From: Pachypanchax playfairii
Lineage: Eukaryota > Chordata > Actinopteri > Cyprinodontiformes > Aplocheilidae
Assembly (NCBI GenBank): GCA_006937955.1
Contig: SSNP01000131.1
Location: 226,532-290,531 of the forward strand
Direction of reading: 5' to 3'
Length of the DNA: 64,000 nucleotides
The notes under the pieces are model-generated. The model did no database searches. It had not been told where the DNA came from and saw only the letters and a list, made by a program, of their open reading frames with translations. This document shows, piece by piece, positions 22,565 to 34,829 of the stretch. The translations under genes were made by a program, and so were the position numbers. Position 1 is the stretch's first letter, and each line of letters opens with the position of its first letter.

Positions 22565-23790
22565 AATAAATTAAAATATGTCTCTCATTGTGTCTGCATT
22601 TTAATATTTTAACTTATGATCATCCTCCTAAAAACAGTTTTTTCAGCTTTATGTCATTGTCTTTGAATGTTCTTTAACATTCCAAATGCTATAGCAAATG
22701 TAAATGTGGTAATGTGTACATCTGACAAAAGGTGCAAGAGTGTATGCAGATAAAACTTAAGATAGTAAACAAGATCTTTTCTTGTTTACTTAGAAGTAAT
22801 GTGTCAATTTGCTTGTGTTTACAGGGTAAAAGACAGACATTTAAAGGTGGACATGAAAAATATTCTGCTCCCAAGTGCCCAAAGAGTACTTTCTAAATTT
22901 TGAATAAAAGATATTGTGCTGTAACAGTAATATGTAAGCCACCATACCTCATAGATGATCTTTTCTTACCCAGTCTGCCTCTCTCTCACTTGGGAATTAA
23001 CGATGGGCCATATGGTCTTAAAGTTTATCACAACATTTTTTAGGGTATTTATCATGGTGACAAAATACTTGCAAATAAAAACATTAAAACGTATGAGCCT
23101 CCTTTTGGTTATAAATTGAACATTGGATACAATATACAGCCTCCAAAACACAAACATTTTCTTCAAAAACACCTATTTTCAATAGGCTTATTCCCTGCAC
23201 AGATTATATTAGATTAACGAAATAATGCAGCTAAACTATGCACTAATAATTGCATAATTGAGTCTAACTAGTCACATTTGGAACAATAATGGAAATTCAG
23301 CATCTATTCATGTTTTCATGTTACAGACAGTGGCAGCACTTTTCATGCAGCTACTAAAACAGCCATATTAGCAGTTTTTATGGTTATAAAATTAAAATGG
23401 AAGTTTAGAGACAATCTGATAATATACTTCAAATAGTTATCAAAAAAATCTTATATATGACTAAATTTGTTTTTAGAAAGTAATTTGAGTAATGTGAGTA
23501 CAACTACTAGTTGAATTAAAATTCTTAGATTGGAGACATCCTTCGAGCTTTGTGACTGCATACAGCTCAGTGATATGTGTTTCACAAAGACTGTTGTAAC
23601 TGTTGGACACTATGATGAGACATATTTTGGTGAAAGAAATAAAAAACAACAAAAAGGTCATTTACAGAAAACAACCAAGAAAGCTACAAGTTTTGGACTG
23701 TATCAAAAATAAAAAGCAAAACTACCCTAAAAACAATAAATTCTAATTAAAAATGCGGTGTACACAACTTTGTATGAAAAACTGTGACAA
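22565..23790. other. AT-rich non-coding stretch
   Basis: No gene or repeat recognised over about 1.2 kb. Confidence 0.5.
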
Positions 23791-23793
23791 AAT

Positions 23794-25250
23794 TGGTAGA
23801 GCTCAGATCTCTGCCAAGGACCTCAGTTGTATTTACATTATCCGATACCTTGGCCTAGAGCTGGGCGATAGAACGATAACGATATGTATCGCGAAATAAC
23901 TTTTTCTTGATCGAAAATGAAACTATTGTGATAGACGTCATCTCTTTCTCTTCCTCTCTTAAAAAAACATAAGAACCGCCAATCCACATTAAGTAGTGCA
24001 GAGACAATCCAATCACAGCCGCAGCGTCACGTCACGTGACTTGTTACGTGCAGCAAAAGCGCCAAGTGTCGTTTGGGTAATGGAGGAAATGAGTGTGCCT
24101 ACTAGAGAAAAATCAACCGAGAGTTTGGGTGACCAGGTTACCGAAGAGAACACAGTTCAAATGCCGGAGAGATTGTTGAAAGGAAGGGCCAGAGAAGTTC
24201 CGTAGTGTGGAGGTATATCGGCTATTTGAAGTCTGACAAAAAACAGAGTAGCGCACTGTAAGTTGTGCTGAAAGCATGTTCCCACAAAGTCTGGAAATAC
24301 AACAAACCTTTTTTATCACCTGAAGCAGTGCAACCCACTTGAGCATGCTCAATCTTTCACTGAAAGTGCTAATTCGTCATCAAAAACAACCAGGGGAATC
24401 CCTGCGACGCAGCAACAGTCAATTGAGTCGGCTTTCTCCAGCGTCTTACCATATGACAAAAAAGCTAAGAGACATAGCGACGTAGCGGCTACCTTTTGTG
24501 TAGTTTGCAATATTTGCCTTAATTTATCTGAAACTGAAGTCTCATGTTCCTTCAGTACATCTGCCCCGTTGAACTTATTATGGGAAATAAATGTCTAAAT
24601 CAAAACAAGCTGCTGATTATTTCACATTTTACTTACTTAGCAATGGCACATTTAAATCTTACAAATTTAGTTATTTGGCTTATATCGTGATATATATCGC
24701 TATCGCCACAAATGAAAAAAACATATCGTGATATGAAAAGTCTTATATCGCCCAGCTCTACTTTGACCATGAAAACACCTTTGGCAATTGGATTGATGTT
24801 CATATCATTATTAGTTCAGTAGTTTTTCAAGGAAATAACTTTTTTTGGTGATGGTGGTTTTCTTCAGGATCTAGCAAGATGAAAAGATGAAAACAACTTC
24901 CCTATCCTTCATCAACTATCTGAAATTTTATAACGATTGAGATCAGTTCTTGGTATAATGGCGAACCTATTGACAACTCACCCTGCATTTTCTTTTTACC
25001 AAGTACCCAAACCATTTATTGAGGAGTTACATGTAGATATGTTAAACACAACCCTATCTCACAATGACTAAGATTCCCTAAAACCAATCCTGGATCCAGA
25101 CAGATCACCCCCAAAAGCTAGTCACTTTCCTGAAAATTTAATCAAAATTCATCTGTAACTTTTTGAAATGATCTTGTTAACAGACAGACAATACAAACAT
25201 ACTAACTTACTAACCAACCCTGGCAAAAACATAGCCTCCTTGGCACAGGT
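23794..25250. repeat. Dispersed repeat interrupted by a hAT element
   Basis: The left arm (AGATCTCTGCCAAGGACCTC at 23805 onward) and the right arm (GGATCCAGACAGATCACC, ACAGACAGACAATACAAAC, CATAGCCTCCTTGGCACAGG at about 25231-25250) belong to a repeat seen widely in vertebrate intergenic DNA. AGACAGACAATAC and the CCTTGGC ends are its usual landmarks. The hAT at 23856-24760 lies within it. The family name is not known to me. Confidence 0.5.
23856..24760 (+). pseudogene. hAT element with broken BED-finger coding sequence
   Basis: Ends are TAGAGCTGGGCGATA and TATCGCCCAGCTCTA, with CCTTGGCC on the left (23848-23855) and CTTTGACC on the right (24761-24768), an 8-bp duplication with two differences. 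From 24195 the sequence reads SSVVWRYIGYLKSDKKQSS and then a stop, the start of a BED-type zinc finger. QQQSIESAFSSVLPYDKKAK (about 24410-24470) is the linker downstream of the finger in ZBED-like transposases. The catalytic core and the dimerisation domain are deleted. Subterminal ATATCG repeats lie at both ends. It is non-autonomous. Confidence 0.85.
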
Positions 25251-25254
25251 AAAA

Positions 25255-26820
25255 AAAATATTACCCCTGGTGGATGCAATATGTTTTTACAATAAAACCA
25301 GCAAGCGGATGCAGCATCCTGAATCATTTACCATGCAGTAAAGACGAGAAGAATGTCAAATATGGAGGGTAGAACTGTTATTAGTAGAAAAAATATGGGC
25401 ACATACTACATGTATATCAGCGTACTCAATTATATTTGACATTTGCAATCCTGTAAATAAAAATTTTAATCTGGAAATCCATGAATTAAATTTTATTAAT
25501 CTGGAAATCCATGAATTAAATTTTATTTATACCGCAGGATGATTAATTATTCTGGAAAATTTTATCCAAGATATATCATAGACGATACAATCCCTAATGT
25601 GAATGTACTAATCAAGCACCCACACCCAGGCACATATTTTGTTGACAGGTGTTGGCTGCAGCTCAAAAGGTAGATGCACAATTGCTCTTCTGTTAATTTA
25701 GCGTTTCCATCCAAGGAGTGATGAAAAATGCGTGGTTTGTGCCATTAGTCCCAAAAAAAATCTGCTTAACAACACTTTGACTTGCTTAATTAACCGCTTA
25801 AGGCCTTTCTTAACTTAAAAATTATTTACCACAACACCTCTATAAAATTATTTTTAGAGATCTTTTCAGTTGTACTTTTTTATGGTTATTTTTTAAACAT
25901 GTTATCTGTGTCTGTATTAAATATATAAAACACTTCCCTGCTTTTTTTATTTACGAACTGACTGTTTTCATCAGGTGCCTCTTATTTTGCATTACAACCT
26001 AGTAGCATATCACACCAAATAAGCTTAAGATACATTTCAGCTTAACACAATGCAGCTGCCGTAATGCGTTCACTTGTAATGACCTACAATCAATTTGGTT
26101 GGCTGTGGTTTGAAATGGTGGAGCTGTGGAGGATGTCAGCATGTATAATGAGGATTAAATCATATGAGTCTAAGGCATTTTTAGGTATAGTGTCAATATG
26201 GCAGTGTTAAGTGTGTATGCAGATGTTCTCTGCAAAGCTTCTCAGGCCTGATATCATTACCGGCCAATACATGAGTAACATGTGATTGCGTGTAATTTAG
26301 CTTGAGTGAGCTGTTTTATTGATCATTTGTTTGACTGGGTGTGTTGGATGTCTGAGACTACTCATATGGAATGGATATGCATGAATGAGTTAACCTAACC
26401 ATGTGAATTGCAAATGGAATTGTGGTATTTTAAGCCGCATTTACACATGATGAAATGCCACATTCTCAGCAACCTACACAATTTATTTGAACAATTTCCA
26501 TGTGGGTGAAATACAACAGTTTTGGAAAACCTTTTTCAGAATGAAGACAATCATGACTCTGCTACATGGAGTTTTGGCGCGTTTTGGCAATGAGTGAGAT
26601 TGAGTGGTGAGCATGCATAATATATTGCACTTTTGATACATACGCTGCCGCAGCCACCACACTCCACCTAGGTCTTCGAAATTCTGCAACCATGATGATA
26701 AATCACCATGTCTTCACTACAGAAGTTTAGTAAATGATCAAAAGCGTTGTAGAACTAAAATGCTTTGTCACATGTAATAGGGAGTCCACCATGTTAATAC
26801 ACGTAGACCTCACCAAGACT
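25255..26820. other. Non-coding stretch with a short tandem duplication
   Basis: No gene seen. 25466-25495 and 25496-25525 are identical 30-base units in direct tandem. Confidence 0.6.
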
Positions 26821-26830
26821 CTGCAAAGAT

Positions 26831-27979
26831 TAGGGTTGGGCTCAGAGAACTGGTTTTGGAACCGTTAAGAAGACGTTTGAATTTTGATTCTTTTTTCGGC
26901 TCCTAAATGTGTGAGCAAACAAACTAGTGCGGGCCCTGCCATTACAATTATTAACGTTATTCTTGACCGGCAGGGGAGTTTATGGGAAAAAATGGGCATC
27001 TTCAAGACTGATCGGTCACTCATGCAGAGATGCGCTGCGATGGGAGAGATCATCTTATCGACAGTCTGATTAACAACCTCGGCCAAGAAACATGTCAGTC
27101 AAACAAAATAAGTCAGCAGGACTCTTCAATGATTTGATAGAGAACCCCGCCTGTGATTAATGAAAAAAATTCATGCAGCTAGAACATGTTAAGTAAGCGA
27201 ACGTGCATTGCAAATTTTCATCTGGTACGCCTTTTATATTTTGAGTCTGCTTGCATACCTACGCACCGCTTCTGTGTATCCCTGTTTCATTTTAATGTAC
27301 AAAAGTAGGGATTTGCACAGTGCAACACCTGATAAACTTATTGGTGCCAAAGGAGGATGTACAACAAACATGACAAAACATCTTCAGCAGCTGCGTGGTA
27401 TACACTGTTGTTACGAGTGTACTGTGTTTGATGTGTTGCGTTGCTCTCCTGCTCTGGTCACTTCCTCCACTTCAGACAGTCAGCCAGTAAATAAAAATTC
27501 TGATTGTCTTATTCTTTACAGACTAGCTTGGTTGCTAAAACTGTGACAAATCTGTTCATAGTTGTTAAACTCTCAGAGTGACGCTAGCATAAGCCAGTCT
27601 GCTGCCACGTTAACTGGGCAGAGACTCCGGCCAGGAAATAAATGAACCCCCAGTCACCATGGCAACAAGGGGAAGCTGTCAGTGGAGCAAATTGCCGAGT
27701 GCCACTAAAAGTAACGGAGTACAGTATGTGGTAAAAAGCAGCATCCCCTTATCGATGTAGAGTCGTGCTCATTTAGGCAACCAAATTAAACTGTCAAGTC
27801 ACCTGACAATGTGAACAAATAAAAATGGCCTGTGTAAAGACTTTTTTCAAATGAAAAAAATTATTTTGTTTTTTTCTGTCCTGCATCTCAAAGAATCAGG
27901 ATTGAGAATCGTGTAGAACAGGAATCGATAGTGAGAATCGGAATTGGAATCGTTAAAATGCAAACAATGCCCAACCCTA
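26831..27979 (+). pseudogene. hAT element with BED-finger remnant
   Basis: Begins TAGGGTTGGGC and ends GCCCAACCCTA. The flanks GCAAAGAT (26823-26830) and GCAAAACC (27980-27987) are an eroded 8-bp duplication. Around 27343-27395 the frame GAKGGCTTNMTKHLQQL matches the second half of a BED-type zinc finger, in the form usually written GGNTTNLxKHL. The rest of the transposase is missing or unreadable. AGAATCG repeats near the right end are likely binding sites. The element is 1149 bp long and inactive. Confidence 0.8.
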
Positions 27980-27989
27980 GCAAAACCAT

Positions 27990-28478
27990 CCATTTAAAAT
28001 GTCATAGTGGGTGACGAGGACCTGAGTATGAAGGGGATCTTAAGATAAATAAAAGTTAAGTCAAATAAATATGTAACTATTTGAGAACTGCCAAGAGTGA
28101 AAAACCATGGAGAAACTATGGACTGGATTTGATGTAAACTAGGTCTTAAATCCATTGACATAAATTCGGTGACTTACTTATATGAAGTATTGTTAACAAG
28201 TCCTAGATGAGAGCTGGTCAAAGAAGACTGCAATCATTTGATTTTCAAATCCTATTTAAAAAGTCTTGTACCTTTCGTTCCCTCAGGCTTTACACAACTT
28301 CCCATTCTACCTTCACGTCTCTTCTTTTCCTTTTGACTGCTGTGTCTCTCCTCTCCCAATTATCTGAGAAGTACAATTTTAGATGTATTTAACTCTGTTG
28401 CATCCAGTAATTGCTTTGCTGGATGCATAACAGTATCTGTATAGCCCTTTTCTTTGAACATTTTATTCTAGTTCTGAC
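27990..28478. other. Non-coding stretch, nothing recognised
   Basis: No gene or repeat recognised. Confidence 0.45.
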
Positions 28479-28486
28479 TTATCCAC

Positions 28487-29726
28487 TAGGGATGTGCAGC
28501 TCGATAGTGAAGTATCAATAACTCTAGTTCAAGTTTTTATGTTTTGGAATCAGTTATCCTATTAAAATATCAATATGTTAGTAATTTGAAGTCACAATGT
28601 AGTTTGTCATTAACAGGGAAATTGTTTAAATGATGCTCAGCTGGTCGGAACTACTTTTTCTTCCGCTAAGCAAAGTGCATGATGGTACATTATAAAAGCA
28701 GAAGGATGATGAGCTGCATAGCTCCTCTCCTGTTGCTGCAGTACATGTTCATTCTGCTAGAATCAACATGGCAGAACGCAAAGACAGTCATGTGTGGAGC
28801 TACTTTAGTGTCACAATCAGCATTGATGCAGTGTGTAACATGTAGGGAGACTGTGAGTTAGTGTGGTGTTTGCCTGTAACATGTTATAGTTATGTGCTCG
28901 TACACCAACAGGATCTGTGGAGGAAGTCTACCATGTGTTTTCTACCAAAATAAAAGCACTGACTCGTTTAATTCCCATCAGGCTTTACAAATAGTGTGTT
29001 GTATTTTAACTTTCCTTTTTGAAATGGATGCAGTAACTTAACGCCATGCTTGCCACCGTACCGGACTCGGGCCGATTTGTCATTCATTTGCATACACCCA
29101 ATAGTCAATTTTACATCAATACCAGCAAGTTATACATCGTTGGAAAGCATATCTTCTCAATAAAAACGTCCAAAACATAATTTTTATGCCAACCAGTCAC
29201 CCTAAAAACTTAAGAGCTACAGCTGGCAGCAATTTAGGTATGGAAACTTTTGTGCGCAAGCTCTAAAGAGGTGGATGTTATGGGGTTAAACAGTAACAGA
29301 TGCAGTAACCTTAAAATGACTGAACCAACTTGTGGTAACACCATAAATCTCATTAAACATTTGAAAATAAATCATAAGACAAAATATGAAGATGTAATGA
29401 GAATGTGATCAGAGGAGAGGAAAGATCAGGTACTATGAGGATGAAACAGACATCCTTCTTGGAGTCCTTCACTGATACAGGCAGGACAGAATGTGGAGTT
29501 GTTGAGACATTTTGCAGTTTGGCTAAATTTGGAAGGTGGTTTAAATTGTCTTGTATAAACGTATTTGTGCTATTCAAACAACAACATCCCCTTTAATTAT
29601 GCTACTTTTTAAATTGAATTTCCCAAACAGAAAATTGTGTGCAAAGTATTGGGTCGGTTTTGGCGATACTGGCCTGAAATTTAGGTATCGAATTGAAAAG
29701 AAAATTAGTGGTATCACAAATCACTA
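28487..29726 (+). pseudogene. hAT element with split BED finger and a nested MITE
   Basis: Starts TAGGGATGTGCAG after TTATCCAC (28479-28486). It ends CACAAATCACTA before TTATACAC (29727-29734), so the duplication differs at one base. At 28769 the frame reads MAERKDSHVWSYFSVTISID and AVCNM before a stop, the first half of a BED-type zinc finger including its aromatic residues and first cysteine. The second half, CGNTINLIKHLKINH, appears at about 29331-29380. Between them lies a TTAA-flanked insertion (29042-29285). A 1- or 2-base deletion near 28843 also breaks the frame. No catalytic domain is left. Confidence 0.8.
29042..29285. mobile_element. TTAA-flanked MITE nested in the hAT element
   Basis: TTAA occurs on both sides (29038-29041 and 29286-29289). 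The ends are CGCCATGCTTGCCACC and, read inward from the right, CCCCATAACATCCACC, matching at 10 of 16 positions. TTAA targeting points to a piggyBac-type transposase. A GATGCAGTAAC sequence also occurs on both outer sides (29027 and 29299), so a longer duplication cannot be excluded. No coding capacity. Confidence 0.5.
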
Positions 29727-29734
29727 TTATACAC

Positions 29735-30780
29735 AGCTCAGTTAATTCTCCACTAGACTACAACTGCATTAATGTACATGTGAAAGCGTTTAAATCAAGG
29801 AGGTTAGATATAGGGTAGTAGTACTGCAATGATTTTTTATTTTTAAAAACTGAATAAAAAATAAACAATATTCACATTCATTAAATGGTCAAAAGGAGCC
29901 TAATCTAAACAAGCTGTTAGCACAGTCAGTCATTTTCCTTCGGAGTAGTGACACTCACAGTTTGGCAGCATTTAGTTTGGCAAATGACTGATCTGTTTAT
30001 ATGAACTGCAGCAGGGCATTGTGACTTCCTGCTGTTTGGGAGACACGTCCTTCCCTGTGTGACGCTCCCCAGGTCATTCATCAAACGCCTAATGGCCAAA
30101 AACAGGAGCCAAGGCACACTTGTCTCAAAATTTATGCTTTTGGCCAATGTGTTATAGCCTGCAGAATTATCATTGTTATTTGTATTAGTTGTTGATATTT
30201 CCTCAAACTTTAAATTCTCAAGATCACACATTCAGAGATAAAGATTTTGGAAATTTATTGTAATAAAATTATATTTTTAGCTCATATAGAAGTGCAGAAG
30301 GAGAGTGGTCCAGTTTATTGAGACATAAATTTTGATATTGTGGCATTACTGTCAATAAACTAGATAAAAGCTTTTGTAACAAATAAATAAATAATTTAAT
30401 GAAGCTTGACCTTCTGTTTGAAACATTTCAGTATTATTGCTCAATTCTCATTCTGATTTAACTTGCCTATTAAATTTGTGGCAGTATTTTACAAACATCA
30501 ACCAAGTACAGGGTGTTTTGAAACAACTGGAATCACTCCCTGTGGTTCATGACCTGGAGCCCAGATATAAGTGACAGATCTGTTTTAATCACAGATCATC
30601 AACAATGATTGCTGTGGTAAATGGTGCTAACATCATCCACAATAATTTGTCCCTTGTTTCTAATTAGCAGGCAACTGGAGAGTTGGAATATTAAACTGGA
30701 AGAGCTTAATAAAAGTGTTTGGTACTTTGTAGTAAAGTCTTCAATCAGTTCCATAATCCAATAGACAGTACCTTGTTAAT
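29735..30780. other. AT-rich non-coding stretch
   Basis: No gene or repeat recognised. Confidence 0.5.
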
Positions 30781-30781
30781 A

Positions 30782-31476
30782 CAGTGGTCGGTGGTTATTT
30801 GCACAACAAGCTTATATGCACAAAACTGTTGGGCACATTCCCGTGTCACAGAGAATCCATGCAATTATATGCACAGCGCTGACGGATATATGCACAAAAC
30901 ATTTGTAGGTATCATACATGCATCTCACTAAATCTCGCTGTTTCTCACTAGTTACTTGACCGTGCACCTCCACTGGTGTTCTCCCACACACCGTCGCTGT
31001 TTGGTGTGTGGAACTAAACTGCTCTGGCATTTACGCACGTGTGTCTGGCGTGCTTCTGCCTGAAGCTGTCAGACGGTCGCCAAAAAATAATCACCAACTT
31101 CTTCAGTGTGAAATAGTGTCACATGTAACATTTGTTCTAGTATTTAGTGCCCGATCATAAGTTCTTAATATCCAATATAGAAAACCGTTCTGTTCTGTTA
31201 CTAACTGTAACTTAATCTGTGTCGTTACCGTCGCGTATCTGACACATCTGTTTACTTATAGTGTCATAGTGGATCTGCTCTATGAGTATAACTCGGTCTG
31301 TTTGAAAGTTTTATTCTCCCAATACATTGTAATTGCGTTATTACATCATTTCCAATTATCTGAACACTGCTACTCGTGTTTACAGTCCAAATGACCCCCG
31401 ACGGATAATTGCACACAACGCTTATATGCACAAATTTGCCGGGCCCCGAGGTCGTGCATTTAACCGTCGACCACTG
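30782..31476. mobile_element. TA-flanked DNA transposon with internal direct repeats
   Basis: The terminal repeats CAGTGGTCGGTGGTTA and, inward from the right, CAGTGGTCGACGGTTA agree at about 19 of 23 bases and are flanked by TA on both sides. The TA target points to the Tc1/mariner/pogo group. Four TATATGCAC motifs on the same strand (30813, 30866, 30887 and 31423) lie in larger similar blocks near both ends, like transposase-binding iterons. It is 695 bp long without a transposase-like frame. The family name is unknown to me. Confidence 0.75.
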
Positions 31477-31479
31477 TAG

Positions 31480-33770
31480 TACCTCTGTAAAATGTAGCTG
31501 TTTTTTCTCAGATAAATAACAAAAATGTACAAACTGATGCTGTAAATAAACAGTATTTCTTTTGGTGTGCATTAAGCTTTTCTAACAGAGGCTAAAAGGA
31601 CTAAATCATCATGATCTCACTGTGTGAGCAAGTAACGGAACTGCATCAGCATTTTTTGTCTGCAAACCACAGCACCACTCCCTAAATCAATCAGTCAATG
31701 GATTGATCAGCCATGGTGATATACCCAAACCCTTTAACATTTGTAGCCTTTCAATTAGTTTAATGAGCTGCATGAGGTGCAACAGTTACTGAGGTAATGC
31801 TTTAATCTAATTTTCCAGAAAATAGTCTGACCCTCTCAAAACATTCAGCTAATTTTCATTTTAATCATCCCATCATCTAATCCAGTAAACATAAGATTAG
31901 TATAGCTTCTTGTTAAGAGACATATTTTAGTCCTCAGACCCAAGTGTCATGCCGTAAATACCCAAATGTTATTTAGAATTATTTTTATTTATGCTCGAGT
32001 TTGTTTACAGAGTGATGAATATGTGTAGGGTGTTGAAGTACTCACACAGATAAAAAGTAAAAAAGAGAAGGGAACCAAAAAACAGGCTAGTGTACATCAG
32101 CTGTCAGATTAATTCAGTTGGAGCATTGGTAAGCCGAGATGAGATGCTTGAACTTTTCACTGCCTTTACCTTTAAATCCCTTTGGTGATTCCATGGCCAT
32201 TTTTTCTGAAGGCATTAACTGTCACTCTGTGTGAACTTGTGCTTCCACTGTCTTTTCTCTTTCCTTTTCCTCCTTTGATGGTGGTTAGGGTAGCACATGA
32301 CGAGATCATGGCAAGGGCTAAAGCAGTTCATTTACCTTGAATACCTTCTAATGTTTATGTGTCTGAGACATCGCATTTGAATTTGGCTCTAAGTGAATGG
32401 TGGTCATGGTATCAGTCATGGTACAGATCATTTGAGTAGCGTAAGACATCTGTATTCCAGTTATCACGAAATCAGAATTTTAAAGTTTTTACTAGTATTG
32501 CAAATTATTTCCATGAGATAATGATTCTATCCGATCACTTGTATTTTTTCTCCTAAAAATGGTGTTCTTAAGAAAAAGAAAGTATACTCTACCCAGAACT
32601 CATTATACACATTCAGCAGTCCTTTCTTGATTGGTTATCACTGGCTATAGAAACAATCAGTACAACAACTGATTGATAGTTTCCTGAGTAAATTAATGGG
32701 ACGGTATGGTATATGGCATAGTAGTCATCTTTATTATTGTCTCCTATAATTGTTTTCACATTAGTTGATTGGAGCCATGTCTTTAGATAAGAGAAAAGCA
32801 TTAATGTCTGTTTTATCTTGGTGCTACTGGTAACTGCTAGATTATCATGATGCACCATGTAACATAAACTATGGATATTTGTGTTGCACTCCAACTGGTG
32901 TTTTCAAATATGGTTTTCCTGCCCTGTTTGCCTACATTGTATTGACCTTATGATGACAGTTGAGGTGCTCTTTTTGATTATTGGACTTACTTTCCAGTGA
33001 TGCAATAAGGTGAAGTTTACAGACAGTGGTGGCTTGTGCATTGTTATTAAAGTGAAAGCAGAAAAGTATTACATAGGTGGTTCCCTTCAAGCCTTTTTAA
33101 GAATCAGTCATCGTCGTAGGATTTTCTGCATTGATTGTTCCTGCGTTTGCCTTTATCTGCCTCTCCAGCTCTGACATATAACTTGTTTAGCGCTGCTCCT
33201 TTGTTATATGTCACATGATTAACAGTGAAACAACGTAATTGAGGGAAAAAGATATCATAAGTGATTGGATGCATGACTAATTTGCAAATCTCTGGTCCAA
33301 CGGAAGAGTTATAAGTGTTTTGCTTTACGCTTTGTGAGAATCACCAATAACTGTAACTGATGTCACATTTTATATTGTTGCAAATGAAGTAAACAAGCAT
33401 GTTAATGCATCATGAACTGAAATCCAAGAAATGCACATTTAAATAAAGTCATAGTTAATGGTAAAATGAGATCATGCGTTTCTGGGAATCAAGATGATAT
33501 CTTTTTGAGTAATTGTGCAATCTGTCTTGTTGCTGATTTATTTCCAGATACCAGTGAAATCTCTAATTATTAAGATTCATCAACAAAATGTATTCAGCAG
33601 CCAAGATTTTTCTAAGCAAGCAGTTTTCATTTTAGAGACAGAGATTACTATGTCACCAAATCATGTTCTACTTCTCAAGGATCTTCACTTTTTCTACAAC
33701 CTTTTAAACAGGTGCTCCTGGCTGTTTTCAGGCAATTATCAACAAATTATCACTAACTGTAAAACCAATT
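31480..33770. other. Long non-coding stretch
   Basis: About 2.3 kb, AT-rich, with no gene or repeat recognised. Confidence 0.5.
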
Positions 33771-33776
33771 AACACC

Positions 33777-33807
33777 AGGATCCCTGACATTTTTTTTCAG
33801 GGATCCT
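33777..33807. repeat. Perfect hairpin, 11-bp stem
   Basis: AGGATCCCTGA and TCAGGGATCCT are separated by nine bases, mostly T. It lies just left of repeat family D copy 1. It could be a terminator-like or MITE-end structure; no function can be assigned. Confidence 0.8.
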
Positions 33808-34240
33808 AGTGACAGTTCTCCAACTATGAAACTTTAATTAAACTGGTTCTCTACTTTTCTGTAACTCATATATCAGTGGCCATCTGTTGACTGTACAACA
33901 CTACAAATATGCTTTTGTACAATGTTGGCAAATTTTCTGACAAAATATTCAATAACAGTCAACATGGTGATAATGATGTCACATGATCCCTGCAGTACAG
34001 TCTGCTGTCGATGTCATGGCTGATTGCTAGTTTGAGAAATCTGAAAAAATGCCCTGTGATCCTTTATCTGTTATGGGCACTTGAGCAGAGCATCTGAAAA
34101 CTGACTGATTTGTGCCGACATCAGACATCTAGACACATTTCACTTCTAACTGCATAGCAAGTTCCAACCCAAGCTGATTTTCCTAGAAGTGTTTATGAAA
34201 AAATAGGATTTTGAACAATTATTTGTTCAAAACCTGAGCC
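33808..34240 (+). repeat. Unnamed dispersed repeat 'D', copy 1
   Basis: Aligns with 58640-59152 in the same orientation. Shared blocks include ACTGGTTCTCTACTTTT, GGCCATCTG.TGACTGT, CAGTACAGTCTGCTGT and AGAGCATCTG, followed by TTTTCCTAGAAGT. The copies differ by substitutions and by an insertion of about 70 bases in copy 2. No open frame is shared, so this is probably a non-coding repeat. Confidence 0.75.
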
Positions 34241-34269
34241 GGGTTCTGCTAGAGGTTTCTTCCTGTTAA

Positions 34270-34822
34270 AGAGTCCATTTCATACAAATTTCAGGACTTT
34301 GTGGTTATATCTTAAGTATTAACCAGTAATACAGAACATTTTATATCTAAAAAACGTCTTTTCAATCTGTCTGAGTCAAAATTCATCTGGTTCTGTCAGA
34401 CTTAGGGCAGCAGCTCGTTCATATTCATTATTCAAATTTGCTGGACTCAGATTGGCTAACAAACTAGCCTATGAGAGCAAGGTATACTGTTTCCTGCCCT
34501 GCTGCACATGGCAACAGTAGACATTCTCTCTTCCTGTTTGTTACGTCTTATGCTACAGCTTTTAGCCAGCAGCATGCTAGGCGTGGTTTCAACTGCGGGA
34601 GCTGATGAATACTAACAAACAAAGGAGTTGTCACGAAACAAGTACCGGCCTTTTGAACTCAGGAAAAATCAGGTTTTATGGCTGCCTGTGTAGTTTGAGA
34701 GATAAAAATTGAAAGAGAAGTTGTTGACCTGTTTTCACACCACCTATGAAGGTAAGAACACCTGTGGAGCTAAAATATTCAACAGAAACCTCAGAAAAAA
34801 CGTTTTTAATGGAAGGGCCTCT
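34270..34822 (-). mobile_element. TTAA-flanked MITE family 'T', copy A
   Basis: Flanked by TTAA (34266-34269) and TTGA (34823-34826). It is the reverse orientation of copies B and C. Shared landmarks: AGCAGCATGCTAGGCGTGG, TCAACTGCGGGAGCTGATGA, TCACGAAACAAGTACCGG and AAGGTAAGAACACCTGTGG. The left flank, GGTTTCTTCCTGTTAAA, is itself part of an older repeat. No coding capacity. Confidence 0.85.
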
Positions 34823-34829
34823 TTGAAAG

